Shown: piece after piece, positions 42,213-50,871 of the stretch
Position numbering within the stretch: position 1 is the first letter of the stretch
Layout of the letters: each line of letters starts with the position of its first letter
DNA from: Ewingella americana ATCC 33852
GTDB lineage: Bacteria > Pseudomonadota > Gammaproteobacteria > Enterobacterales > Enterobacteriaceae
Direction: 5' to 3'
Assembly (NCBI RefSeq): GCF_000735345.1
Contig: NZ_JMPJ01000076.1
Span: 62,001 to 126,000 of the forward strand
Length of the DNA stretch: 64,000 bases
Made by a program: the position numbers and the translations under genes
The notes under the pieces: generated by a model
Told to the model about the DNA's origin: nothing
The model's database searches: none
What the model saw: the letters and a program-made list of their open reading frames with translations, nothing else

Positions 42213-43238
42213 TTATCTTAATGGACGTTGATCGCTAAACACCGCGCGTGGCTGAGTGCGACGACCCAAAGCCCCCATAGCACCGGCGAGAACGGCTTCA
42301 ACAATCAGTAAGAAGAAGGCGAACCAGCTGGCTTTCGCCGTCGCGGCAGCGGCTTTATCGGCGGCTTCGCGGGCTTTTTGCTCGGCTTGCTGTTTCAACT
42401 CTTCATATTTTGCTCGGGCCTGTTGATAGCTTTTCTCGGTCTGCGCGACAATCTGTTCCACTTCCTGATCGCTTTTACCAGTACGTGCTTTAATGATATT
42501 TTTCAACGCGTCACGGTCAGCAGCCTGGAATGTACTCTCATTGCGCTGAACTAAACCTTTAATAAAGTTGACGACGTCGGTGTCGGCGGTTTGTGGATGA
42601 TTAGCCGTATTTGCAGCTTGATTTTGGGCATTGTTAACTTCTCCCTCAGCTTTATTTTGCAAATTCTCAGGTTGTAATTCTGGCTTGCCGGTTTGGCGCA
42701 GCGTGGTCTCCAGTTCATTCTGCAAACTGTCGAGATTAATATTATTTTCTCCCAACTTGTCTTTTACCATCTGAGTCACCGGCGGCGCGGCGGCTGATAT
42801 TCCGCTACCCAATGTCTGTAGCCCGCTACCAACCACGCTGGCTGCGCCGCTCACCGCGCTATTAACCACCACCACCAAGAACCACAGGCTGATTAAGGTA
42901 TTGACCCCAAACATTAATACTCCATGCAAAGCCCCTTCGCGCTGGGCCAGACGGCCGCTGGCGTAGCCCCCGGCAGCAATGGAAATCAGCATGCTGACGC
43001 CGGTCCAGATCAGGGCGCCGGTACCAATGTGGTCTAACGGATTTTGCTCTTTCAGCGGGTCAATGGTGCTAGCCCCCACTGCGGTACCCAAAATGGATAA
43101 CAGTAAATAAACTACGATTGAAATAATGACGCCGGCGAAAATAGCGCTCCATGAAATACGTTTTAATGGCACACCGTTTACCGGTTCTACATAAGCTTCA
43201 TTGTAATGAGCCGATGTAGGAGCAGAATGATCGTTCAT
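42213..43238 (-). CDS. Membrane protein of unknown function with long coiled hydrophilic domain
   Basis: 341 residues. Three or four membrane helices in the first half (about 28-52, 70-92, 104-124), a hydrophilic domain (about 150-300) rich in Q, N, E and K with coiled-coil character (Y-Q-Q-A-R-A-K-Y-E-E-L-K-Q-Q), then an Ala/Lys-rich stretch and a last helix near 303-325 with G-A-M-G-A-L-G-R-R. Similar unnamed proteins occur in enterobacteria. No catalytic motif seen; an envelope or stress role is possible. Confidence 0.7.
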   Translation of the reverse strand: MNDHSAPTSAHYNEAYVEPVNGVPLKRISWSAIFAGVIISIVVYLLLSILGTAVGASTIDPLKEQNPLDHIGTGALIWTGVSMLISIAAGGYASGRLAQREGALHGVLMFGVNTLISLWFLVVVVNSAVSGAASVVGSGLQTLGSGISAAAPPVTQMVKDKLGENNINLDSLQNELETTLRQTGKPELQPENLQNKAEGEVNNAQNQAANTANHPQTADTDVVNFIKGLVQRNESTFQAADRDALKNIIKARTGKSDQEVEQIVAQTEKSYQQARAKYEELKQQAEQKAREAADKAAAATAKASWFAFFLLIVEAVLAGAMGALGRRTQPRAVFSDQRPLR

Positions 43239-43603
43239 AGACTCTCTCCCTTTATTACCATGCTTTTCATCTTTGAATGTTCGAGCGCGAATTCATTATT
43301 CGTGCGCCAGGTCACTAATTTCACGTAGAGTAATTACGTTGTATTAGCTGACTTAATGTTAGTCAGAGAATCAGAATTGCACCAACAAATCTTTACTTAA
43401 GCAAAATTAGCAGAATATGTTTCGATAACCCCATGAATTCACATTCAAATAGAACCAGTAGATAAAGTGTGGATATAAATAAAATTCTGCGATGAGTAAA
43501 TGAGAACAATAAAATTCAATAAATAAAGGCCGTTTTGCTGAGTTGGGATTTTTGGTATTGCAGGGCATAATCGCGGCATTCTCAGCAAAGGAGTGCGACA
43601 CCC
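43239..43603. other. AT-rich intergenic region between divergent genes
   Basis: About 365 bp with no supported gene. It must hold promoters for the unknown membrane protein (left) and the Vxr-like operon (right). A short frame at 43407-43601 has no homology signs. I could not assign operators. Confidence 0.5.
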
Positions 43604-45004
43604 ATGAGGGAGAAAGTCAGGAAGTTTGGCCTGATATTTTGTAGCGCGCTGCTATTGGGCGGCTGCTCGGCTGCGCCTTTATCTCAGGCGCTGCGCGATT
43701 TCTCTCGCTTGTTGGATGGTGCGCCGGTTCTGGGTCAAGTTTCACTCAGCCCGCTGCGCCAGCTTGATCCGCTGCTTTTACGCCCAGCCTCTCTCTACCC
43801 TCAGCTCAACGAAATGCCACTCCCCGCGTTATCCGCGCTTTATCAATACAGCCAGCACTGCTCGGGATCGCTCGAGGGTATTCCGCCGGCTTTTCAACAG
43901 TTTGAACAGGCACAGTGCCAGCAGACTGATTTGCCGGAGCAGTGGTTTGTGGCTCACCCCGTCTATCCGCTGGGGGGCAGCACGGCGTGGCACTATCTCC
44001 AGCGCCATCCTGCCGAGGCGGGGCGATTGCAGGCTTACCTGCATGTGCGGGAAAGGCCGCAGGCGCTGGGCGGCGTCGGTCAGCTATCGGATGACAATCT
44101 TGACGCGCTGGCGAATGGTCAAACTTGGCTGATGCAGGACGGGGTTCTGTGGCGTCAGCAGGCCCAGCAGTGGCTGCGCTATGCGCCTGAGGTCTGGCAG
44201 CCGCTGGCCAAGCGCGCGGGAGTTGAGCTGGTGGCTGCCGGAGGGCGATGCGACGTCGTGCTGGGTACCCTGTGCGCCATTCCCGCCACCAGCTATGCCA
44301 ACGGTTGGCGGGTATTGCTGGCCGTGGCGCTGCTAGCAGCCCTGTTGGCCTTAGGCTGGACAGGCTGGCAGCGGCGGCGATTACAGCAGCGCCAACGGTT
44401 TATTGTGCAGATGCTCACCCATGAATTACGTACGCCGATCAGCCAGTTAGGGAATGTGGTCGAGCATTTCCGCCGCGATTTTGACAGCCTGTCGGCGGAT
44501 GCGCAGGCAGGGTTCGGCGAACTGGCCGACAGCGTGCAGCGTATGCGCCAGATGGCCGAGGCCAGCAGGCACTATCTGGCCGGAGACGGCATTCGCGACG
44601 TGCTGGAAGCGCCGGTAAAAATCACCTTGAGCGACTGGCTGTGGCATATCGCCGAGGCGCATCCCGGCCTGACATTTTGCCTTGATAGCGACCTTGAGGT
44701 TGAACTGCCGCTCTATTGGTCCAGCCTGTGCCTGAATAATTTGCTCGATAACGCATTTCGCCACGGCAAACCTCCGGTGCGTCTTTGCGCCAGTTGCCGC
44801 AACGGGCGGCTGATTTTAGAGATCAGCGATGGTGGAGATCTGGGTGTCAAAGCTCTGCCCCAGCTGCGCCGCGAGCTCTCTTCCCGCGCCGGGATGGGGC
44901 TTGGCCTGAGCATCGTCCAACGCGTAACCCGCAGATTGGGCGGCAAACTGACTCTCAGCGGCCCGCCGACCACTTTCACTTTGGAGCTGCCTTGTGAACA
45001 GTAA
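43604..45004 (+). CDS. VxrA-like sensor histidine kinase (DUF3404 sensor domain)
   Basis: 466 residues. An N-terminal signal segment (residues 8-22, ending L-L-G-G-C-S) is followed by a periplasmic domain of ~210 residues like DUF3404, one membrane helix near 232-252, and a cytoplasmic kinase core. H-box: L-T-H-E-L-R-T-P-I-S near 267-276 with the phosphorylated His. N-box: N-N-L-L-D-N-A-F-R-H-G near 376-386. G-box: M-G-L-G-L-S-I-V near 428-435. Its end overlaps the regulator gene by 11 bp. The set DUF3404 kinase, OmpR regulator and DUF2861 matches VxrABC of Vibrio cholerae, a cell-wall and T6SS regulator. Confidence 0.85.
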   Translation: MREKVRKFGLIFCSALLLGGCSAAPLSQALRDFSRLLDGAPVLGQVSLSPLRQLDPLLLRPASLYPQLNEMPLPALSALYQYSQHCSGSLEGIPPAFQQFEQAQCQQTDLPEQWFVAHPVYPLGGSTAWHYLQRHPAEAGRLQAYLHVRERPQALGGVGQLSDDNLDALANGQTWLMQDGVLWRQQAQQWLRYAPEVWQPLAKRAGVELVAAGGRCDVVLGTLCAIPATSYANGWRVLLAVALLAALLALGWTGWQRRRLQQRQRFIVQMLTHELRTPISQLGNVVEHFRRDFDSLSADAQAGFGELADSVQRMRQMAEASRHYLAGDGIRDVLEAPVKITLSDWLWHIAEAHPGLTFCLDSDLEVELPLYWSSLCLNNLLDNAFRHGKPPVRLCASCRNGRLILEISDGGDLGVKALPQLRRELSSRAGMGLGLSIVQRVTRRLGGKLTLSGPPTTFTLELPCEQ

Positions 45005-45656
45005 AACCCAACATAGCCTGCTGCTTATTGAAGACGACGCCGCGCTGGGGCAGGGATTGCAGCTGTTTTTGCAGCAGGAAGGCTTTAACTGTCAGTGGCT
45101 GAGCGAGCTGAGTCAGGTGGAGCGCCACTGGCATCTGGCGGACTTGGTTATCCTCGACCGGCAATTTCCCGATGGCGACAGCCTGAAGTACTTACCCAAC
45201 TGGCTGGCGAAAAAGGCGCTGCCGGTGATTGTGCTGACCGCCCGGGTCAATGTGGAAGACCGGGTTGCCGGTCTGGAAGCCGGGGCGCGAGATTACCTCA
45301 GCAAACCTTTTGCTCACGTGGAGCTGCTGGCCCGCATTCGCGCGCAGCTGCGGCCGCTGGGGGAGGGGCAATTGGGCAGCGGCGAGCTGCTGCTGTTCCC
45401 TTCGCGCCAGTCGGCCAGTTGGCAGCAAAAAGAGGTGGCGCTGACCGCCACCGAGTTCGCCCTGCTGGCGATGTTGGTGCAGATGGCCGGGCGGGTGTTT
45501 ACTCGCGATGAGCTGCTCAATCAGGTATGGGGCTACCAGCATTTCCCCTCGACTCGCACGGTAGACACTCATATTTTGCAACTGCGGCAAAAGCTGCCCG
45601 GCATTGCTATCAGCAGCGTGCGCGGCGTGGGTTATCGTTTGGATAAATTATCATGA
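44994..45656 (+). CDS. VxrB-like response regulator, OmpR/PhoB family
   Basis: 220 residues with a GTG start inside the kinase gene's end. Receiver domain 1-120: acidic pair E-D-D-A near 14-17, phosphorylatable Asp in L-V-I-L-D-R-Q-F-P-D-G near 54, and Lys in Y-L-S-K-P-F near 104. The C-terminal winged helix has L-T-A-T-E-F-A-L-L near 150-158 and R-T-V-D-T-H-I-L-Q-L-R-Q-K-L near 188-201. It pairs with the kinase just upstream; the stop overlaps the next gene by ATGA. Confidence 0.92.
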   Translation: MNSKTQHSLLLIEDDAALGQGLQLFLQQEGFNCQWLSELSQVERHWHLADLVILDRQFPDGDSLKYLPNWLAKKALPVIVLTARVNVEDRVAGLEAGARDYLSKPFAHVELLARIRAQLRPLGEGQLGSGELLLFPSRQSASWQQKEVALTATEFALLAMLVQMAGRVFTRDELLNQVWGYQHFPSTRTVDTHILQLRQKLPGIAISSVRGVGYRLDKLS

Positions 45657-46483
45657 CGCCGAAAATTCTTTCTGCCCTGTTGCTTACGCTGGCGATGATT
45701 CCTCCCGCAAAGAGCGCGCTGCCCGCGACGCCTCTCGAGCCGGTGTATCACGCCTTATTCAGCCAGCAAGATGCTCAGGCGTGGCAGCAGCTGATTAACC
45801 TTTGGCCGCAGATGAGCAGCGCCGCGCAGCGCGACGCATGGCGACAGGCGCTGGACGCCGTTGTGTCTCGCCAATGCGGCAATGACCTGCCGATAGCCGC
45901 GCCCGCGTGGTTAGATCACCCGACGCTGGTGCTGATACAGCGCGATATTCCTCTCAATCGGATTTACCGCGTGCAGTTCAGCGGCAAAAGTTTGCGACAC
46001 GACCTGCACATCTCCCTGACATTGCTAAACGGTGAAGAGTTGATGGATGAGGCCAAGGCCGAATATGACCCAGACCAGCAATTTAGGCTGAACAGTCAGG
46101 AGCGCGGCGAACCGTTCCCCGCCGGCATTTATCAATTAACCGTCCGTTCGGGCGGCGATGTGTGGCAGCAAACTTTGGCGTTGCAGGGCAGCGGCGGGCT
46201 GAACTGGCTCCAGCGGCAGGGGCAAAAAATCATTCTCCAGCCGCCAACTGTGCCAGCGGCCTGCCCACCGGTGTGGCTTGAGCAGACGTTGCTGCGCCGT
46301 AGCGACTTCCAACAAATCTGGTGGCAGCGCGGCGACAATCTTCAGCTCAAGCCGTGGCCACAGCGCGCGGATGCCGACGCCATCTGGGCCAATATGTCGG
46401 TCATTCGGGTGGAGGCGCGGGGAGGTTTGACCCTGCGGCTGGAGCATCGCCTCGCTGGGCCATTGCTGACATTGCAAAATTAG
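45653..46483 (+). CDS. VxrC-like DUF2861 exported protein
   Basis: 276 residues with a Sec signal peptide (about 1-21, A-K-S-A cleavage region) and a body that matches DUF2861 in content and in position behind a DUF3404 kinase operon. Two conserved cysteines (Q-C-G-N-D near 80, A-C-P-P near 202) may pair in the periplasm. In Vibrio the equivalent gene is vxrC. Role unknown; it may tune kinase sensing. Confidence 0.78.
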   Translation: MTPKILSALLLTLAMIPPAKSALPATPLEPVYHALFSQQDAQAWQQLINLWPQMSSAAQRDAWRQALDAVVSRQCGNDLPIAAPAWLDHPTLVLIQRDIPLNRIYRVQFSGKSLRHDLHISLTLLNGEELMDEAKAEYDPDQQFRLNSQERGEPFPAGIYQLTVRSGGDVWQQTLALQGSGGLNWLQRQGQKIILQPPTVPAACPPVWLEQTLLRRSDFQQIWWQRGDNLQLKPWPQRADADAIWANMSVIRVEARGGLTLRLEHRLAGPLLTLQN

Positions 46484-46570
46484 TTTTGCATCCTGACATT
46501 GCTCTGACAATTCCCCCCGGAGCCACCGCCATACTGTTATTCCTATCTCAGTGGAAATAAGGTTTCAGGT

Positions 46571-47524
46571 ATGCGATTCATCATTATGTTTATTCTGTTT
46601 GCCCTGTTATTTGCCAGCAGCGTGCAGGCCGCCACGCCACAAAATTATCTCTTTACTGATTCTGACCAGTTGGAAAATATCCACCCGCTGTTGCAACGAG
46701 AGGATATTCAGGGCGTGCAGATTGTCTATTCTTGGAAGCAGCTAGAGAAGGCCAAAGGCCAGTATGATTTTTCGGCCATCGAAAAGGATTTAGCGTTCAC
46801 CAATAAGCTGCATAAGAAACTGTTTATTCAACTGCAAGATCGCTTCTTCGAGCCGCAACATAAAAATATCCCGAGTTATCTCCAGCAGGAGCCTCAGTAT
46901 CTCGGCGGCCTGATGGAGCAAACGGACAACCCCGGAGAAGGCAAGCCCGAGGGTTCTGGCTGGGTGGCGATGCAGTGGAATCCGGCACTTAGGCAGCAAT
47001 ATCAACAGCTTTTGGCCGCACTCGCCAAGAACTTTGATGGCAGAATTGCCGGGATCAACTTGCCGGAAACCTCTATTGATATTGATGAAAAACAAGCCGC
47101 AAAACGTGGTTTTACCTGTGAGCGTTATTTCGCCGCTACGCAGGAAAATATGCTGTTTGCCAAGTCGGTGTTCAAGAAATCTTATGTCGTGCAGTACGTC
47201 AACTTCTGGCCGTGCGAATGGAATAACGACCATGGTTATATGTCACGACTGTTTGAGACGGCTCAGGCCAATAATATTGGGCTAGGCGGCCCGGATATTG
47301 TTCCCTATAAAAAGGGTCAGATGAAAAATGCATATCCGTTTTTCCATCAATACAAAGGCAAGTTGAATCTGGTGGCGATGGCTGTACAGCAGCCCACGCT
47401 GACCTATACCAACCCTAAAACCCACAAGAAATTCACCGAGCAGGAGTTTATCCAGTTCGCTGAAAACTACCTTGGGGTGAATATTATTTTCTGGACCACC
47501 GCCGCCCCTTGGCTGCGCCAGTAA
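46571..47524 (+). CDS. Exported TIM-barrel-like protein, glycoside-hydrolase-like
   Basis: 317 residues with a cleavable signal peptide (1-20, V-Q-A-A). The pattern I-Q-G-V-Q-I-V-Y-S-W-K-Q-L-E-K-A-K-G-Q-Y near 46-65 is typical of beta-galactosidase/GH42-like TIM barrels that open with W-x-x-L-E-P-x-x-G-x-Y/F. Acidic residues in G-I-N-L-P-E-T-S near 160 could be catalytic. Activity not proven. It follows the Vxr-like operon by 87 bp in the same direction and may be under its control. Confidence 0.6.
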   Translation: MRFIIMFILFALLFASSVQAATPQNYLFTDSDQLENIHPLLQREDIQGVQIVYSWKQLEKAKGQYDFSAIEKDLAFTNKLHKKLFIQLQDRFFEPQHKNIPSYLQQEPQYLGGLMEQTDNPGEGKPEGSGWVAMQWNPALRQQYQQLLAALAKNFDGRIAGINLPETSIDIDEKQAAKRGFTCERYFAATQENMLFAKSVFKKSYVVQYVNFWPCEWNNDHGYMSRLFETAQANNIGLGGPDIVPYKKGQMKNAYPFFHQYKGKLNLVAMAVQQPTLTYTNPKTHKKFTEQEFIQFAENYLGVNIIFWTTAAPWLRQ

Positions 47525-47632
47525 CTGCCCTGATTATCTTATATTGTGGAAAGCTCATGCCTTTTTCTTGGTAGCCAATAAAAAGCACCGCGCCCTATTT
47601 TATAGGTTTGGCTTAGCAAAGAAGGGAATACC

Positions 47633-48931
47633 GTGGCTGGAAACAACAGAAGACGCTTAAAAACGCTGGTGGGGGCGGGAAGTTACCTCTATGCCGCCAA
47701 CGACTCGCGGCCATTACCGGGCATAAAACGCGCCGTTGAGTTGGCGCGTAAGGCCGAAGCGCAGAAAATCACCGGGCTGTTTACCGCCGACTTACTGCAA
47801 GCCGATCCCGCCGGTTTGGCGGGTTCTACCGGCAGTCAGGATCCGCTGATCACGCTGGCGGCACTCAGTCAGGTCACCGAGCATATCGGTCTGGTCGCCA
47901 CGGTGTCGACCACCTATCAGCACCCCTATAATCTGGCCCGGCTGGTAGCGACGCTGGACCACGTCAGCGGCGGTCGCGCCGCGTGGAACGCCGTCACCTC
48001 CTCGGTAGGGGAAGAGAATTTCGGCGGGACTAATCTGCCAGACCCCTCCCAGCGCTATGCCCGCGCGGCAGAGTTTATTGCCGTGCTGAACGCGCTGTTT
48101 GACGCCAACGACTCCAGCGCGGTGCAGCGCACGGCGTCCGGCGGCACCAAGATTGACCCATTAAAGCTGCATCCGGTGAATTTCCACGGTGATTTTTTCC
48201 GCGTGCAGGGGCCGCTAAACGTGCCGGTTCCCCCTCAGCGGCGGCCGGTGCAGTTTCAGGCCGGGCAGTCGGAAGAGGGCGTTTCGGTCGGCGCGCGCTA
48301 CGCCGAAGTGATTTACACCTCGCAGCCGACCTTCGAGGACGCCGTGGCCTTCGTCGAACAGCTACACCAGCGGGCGCGGGCCTATGGCCGACATGACAAC
48401 CTGCCGTTTGTGATGAACTCCTTCCATTCGGTGATTGGCGAGAGCGACGCCGACGTGGCGCGCCGACTGCGCGAAAAGCACGAACGCATCGACTATCAGC
48501 AGGGGCGGCTTAAATTGGCCGATATGTTGGGTGGCGAGATTGATTTGAGCGAGGTGCCCCTTGACCAGCCTCTGCCCGCTAGCCTGCTGCCCGACGTGGC
48601 GCAGGTCAACCGCCGTCGCGGCCGCGCGGAGATTTTCAAACGCTTCGCCCAGCAAGGCTTAACCGTGCGCGAGTTGATCATTCAGGCGCAGGAAACTGGC
48701 CACTGGTTTAACGCCGGGACGCCGGAACAGCTGGCTGACGCCATTGAAAAACGCTATCACGCCGGGGTGCTGGATGTGATTTCCCTCCACGGTTTGGGCC
48801 AGCCCGATCAGGAAGATTTGCTGCTCAACGGCCTGCTGCCCGAGTTGCGAAAACGCCACCTGCTCGACGAGGATTATCTCGGCGATACCTTCCGCGAGAA
48901 CCTCGAACTGCCGCCGCTTACGCTTTCTTAG
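47633..48931 (+). CDS. LLM-class flavin-dependent monooxygenase (NtaA/SnaA/DszA family)
   Basis: 432 residues, GTG start with GAAGGGAA upstream. Bacterial luciferase-like fold with the NtaA/SnaA/DszA hallmarks: H-P-Y-N-L-A-R near 102-108, S-G-G-R-A-A-W-N-A-V-T-S near 117-128, and F-Q-A-G-Q-S-E-E-G near 207-215. These enzymes oxidise substrates such as nitrilotriacetate or organosulfur compounds with reduced FMN from a partner reductase, which is not seen nearby. Substrate unknown. Confidence 0.88.
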   Translation: MAGNNRRRLKTLVGAGSYLYAANDSRPLPGIKRAVELARKAEAQKITGLFTADLLQADPAGLAGSTGSQDPLITLAALSQVTEHIGLVATVSTTYQHPYNLARLVATLDHVSGGRAAWNAVTSSVGEENFGGTNLPDPSQRYARAAEFIAVLNALFDANDSSAVQRTASGGTKIDPLKLHPVNFHGDFFRVQGPLNVPVPPQRRPVQFQAGQSEEGVSVGARYAEVIYTSQPTFEDAVAFVEQLHQRARAYGRHDNLPFVMNSFHSVIGESDADVARRLREKHERIDYQQGRLKLADMLGGEIDLSEVPLDQPLPASLLPDVAQVNRRRGRAEIFKRFAQQGLTVRELIIQAQETGHWFNAGTPEQLADAIEKRYHAGVLDVISLHGLGQPDQEDLLLNGLLPELRKRHLLDEDYLGDTFRENLELPPLTLS

Positions 48932-49088
48932 CACTTGGCGCAGAGTTCTCGCGGTTCATTGCTGAAACTTTACATTCCAAATAATTTGCAAATATTCCCC
49001 GATAATGGCGCGCGATAGAAAAGTGGTAAAGTCGCGCGATAATCACCCAGCCTGCCATTGCAGAGGGTGACACCATGAAGGGAATACC

Positions 49089-49310
49089 ATGAAAAAATTC
49101 ATTATCGCTGGGCTATTGGCAACCTTACTGGCGGGCTGCGCCACCAACTCTCCGTGCCCGCCGATGTACGACTCCGAAGGCCGTTTGGTTCACACCAATA
49201 CCTGTATGAAAGGCACTACGCAGGACAACTGGGATACCGCAGGCGCCGTCGCCGGTGGTGTTGCCGCCGTCGCCGCCGTGACCCTGGGTATCGTTGCCTT
49301 AACCAAGTAA
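49089..49310 (+). CDS. Small lipoprotein of unknown function
   Basis: 73 residues: lipobox L-L-A-G-C at 14-18, a short Cys-containing polar part (S-P-C-P-P-M-Y, N-T-C-M-K-G), and a C-terminal hydrophobic Ala/Gly/Val segment (A-G-A-V-A-G-G-V-A-A-V-A-A-V) that resembles glycine-zipper outer-membrane lipoproteins. Good ribosome site. Confidence 0.8.
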   Translation: MKKFIIAGLLATLLAGCATNSPCPPMYDSEGRLVHTNTCMKGTTQDNWDTAGAVAGGVAAVAAVTLGIVALTK

Positions 49311-49330
49311 CCCGAGATCTCGCTCTGCAT

Positions 49331-49356
49331 CACGCCCGCTTATTGCGGGCGTTTTT
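49331..49356 (+). terminator. Terminator after the small lipoprotein gene
   Basis: ACGCCCGC and GCGGGCGT pair around TTATT, followed by TTTTG. Confidence 0.92.
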
Positions 49357-49442
49357 GTTGGTGCTAAAACAGTTATTTTCGGTCTGGCAATAATGAGAGT
49401 AAAAGCGCTAAGCTGGGTAAAAGGACTTAGGAGGAAGTTGCT

Positions 49443-49664
49443 ATGGCTCGCTTGGTGATTGATCTATCTGAAAAGGAACTTCAACGGTTAGATGAGCTGG
49501 GAACCTTGTTACAGGTTCCCCGAGATGAGGTTATTCGAAACGCCATCACTGCATTGGCGCGCACCAGCGGCCTGATTCAGAATGACTCAGCTTTTGGGCT
49601 CTGGGCAAACCAGTCGGTCGAAGGCGTTGCCTTTGAAAACCAGCGTCGTGACGAGTGGCGATAA
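49443..49664 (+). CDS. CopG-type ribbon-helix-helix antitoxin-like protein, no toxin partner
   Basis: 73 residues with an RHH domain (A-R-L-V-I-D-L-S-E-K-E-L-Q-R-L-D-E-L then V-P-R-D-E-V-I-R-N-A-I) and the tail F-G-L-W-x-N-x-x-V-E-G-V-A, common in antitoxins paired with PIN-domain toxins. The toxin would follow, but the next gene is lldD on the other strand only 18 bp away. AGGAGG precedes the start. Confidence 0.78.
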   Translation: MARLVIDLSEKELQRLDELGTLLQVPRDEVIRNAITALARTSGLIQNDSAFGLWANQSVEGVAFENQRRDEWR

Positions 49665-49682
49665 TCACTTTGTCTGACTAGG

Positions 49683-50828
49683 TTAACCAAAACGCCCCGC
49701 CACCAAAGAATCTCTACTGATATCGGCGATGGTCTTCGCGCCGGTCAGGGTCATGGCGACGCGCATTTCTTTTTCGATCAATTCTAACAAGTTTATCACC
49801 CCGGCTTCGCCTGCGGCGGCGAGGGCGTAGACGAAGGCGCGGCCCAGCAGCACGCTGTCGGCACCTAGCGCAATCATGCGCACCACGTCCAGACCCGTGC
49901 GGATGCCGGAGTCGGCCAAAATCGTGATATCCCCTTTCACCGCGTCGGCGATGGCGGGGAGGGCGCGAGTGGTGGAGAGCACGCCGTCCAACTGGCGGCC
50001 GCCGTGGTTGGAAACGATGATGCCGTCTGCGCCAAACCTCACTGCGTCTTTGGCGTCTTCCGGGTCAAGAATGCCTTTGATGATCATCGGCCCTTTCCAG
50101 AATTCGCGGATCCACTCCAAATCCTTCCATGAAATCGATGGGTCGAAGTTGGCGCCTAACCAGCCGATATAGTCCTCAAGGGTGGTGGGTTTGCCGCGAT
50201 AAGCCGAGACATTGCCCAAGTCGTGCGGCTTGCCGTTAAGGCCGACATCCCACGCCCACTGCGGGTGCGTCACGGCTTGCAGAATGCGGCGTGCGGCGGC
50301 GTTTGGGCCACTCATGCCGGAATGAGCGTCGCGGTAGCGCGCCCCCGGCACTGGCATGTCGACGGTGAACACCAGTGTTTTGACGCCTGCCGCCTGCGCG
50401 CGCTCCAGCGCATTACGCATGAATCCACGGTCCTTCAACACATACAGCTGGAACCACATCGGCCGATCAATGGCTGGCGCCACTTCCTCAATTGGGCAAA
50501 CCGACACGGTGGAAAGCGTGAAAGGGATGCCTTTCTTGGCGGCGGCGCGCGCGGCCTGCACCTCGCCACGGCGGGCGTACATGCCGGTTAACCCCACCGG
50601 GGCGAGAATAACCGGCATCGCCAACTGCTCGCCGAACAGCGTGGTGGCGGTGCTCAGCTCAGACATATTATTAAGAATGCGCTGGCGCAGCGCGATGTCC
50701 GCTAGGTCGGCGGTGTTACGGCGTAACGTATGTTCGTTGTAGGCACCACCATCAATATAGTGGAACAGGAAGGGTGGCAGCCTGCGCTGCGCGGCCGCCC
50801 GATAGTCAGTTGAAGCAGAAATAATCAT
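49683..50828 (-). CDS. lldD: L-lactate dehydrogenase, FMN-dependent (LldD)
   Basis: Membrane-associated flavin enzyme oxidising L-lactate to pyruvate with quinone, 381 residues as in E. coli LldD. Marks: F-H-Y-I-D-G-G-A near 22-29, P-V-G-L-T-G-M near 77-83, Q-L-Y-V near 127-130, and the active-site S-N-H-G-G-R-Q-L-D near 273-281, which contains the catalytic His and the substrate-binding Arg. It is the last gene of the fucose-type operon, where it would consume the L-lactate released by the final hydrolase step. Confidence 0.93.
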   Translation of the reverse strand: MIISASTDYRAAAQRRLPPFLFHYIDGGAYNEHTLRRNTADLADIALRQRILNNMSELSTATTLFGEQLAMPVILAPVGLTGMYARRGEVQAARAAAKKGIPFTLSTVSVCPIEEVAPAIDRPMWFQLYVLKDRGFMRNALERAQAAGVKTLVFTVDMPVPGARYRDAHSGMSGPNAAARRILQAVTHPQWAWDVGLNGKPHDLGNVSAYRGKPTTLEDYIGWLGANFDPSISWKDLEWIREFWKGPMIIKGILDPEDAKDAVRFGADGIIVSNHGGRQLDGVLSTTRALPAIADAVKGDITILADSGIRTGLDVVRMIALGADSVLLGRAFVYALAAAGEAGVINLLELIEKEMRVAMTLTGAKTIADISRDSLVAGRFG

Positions 50829-50871
50829 AATGGTTCAGCATTCCTTTGAATTTCCCGGCAAGCCTGTGCGC

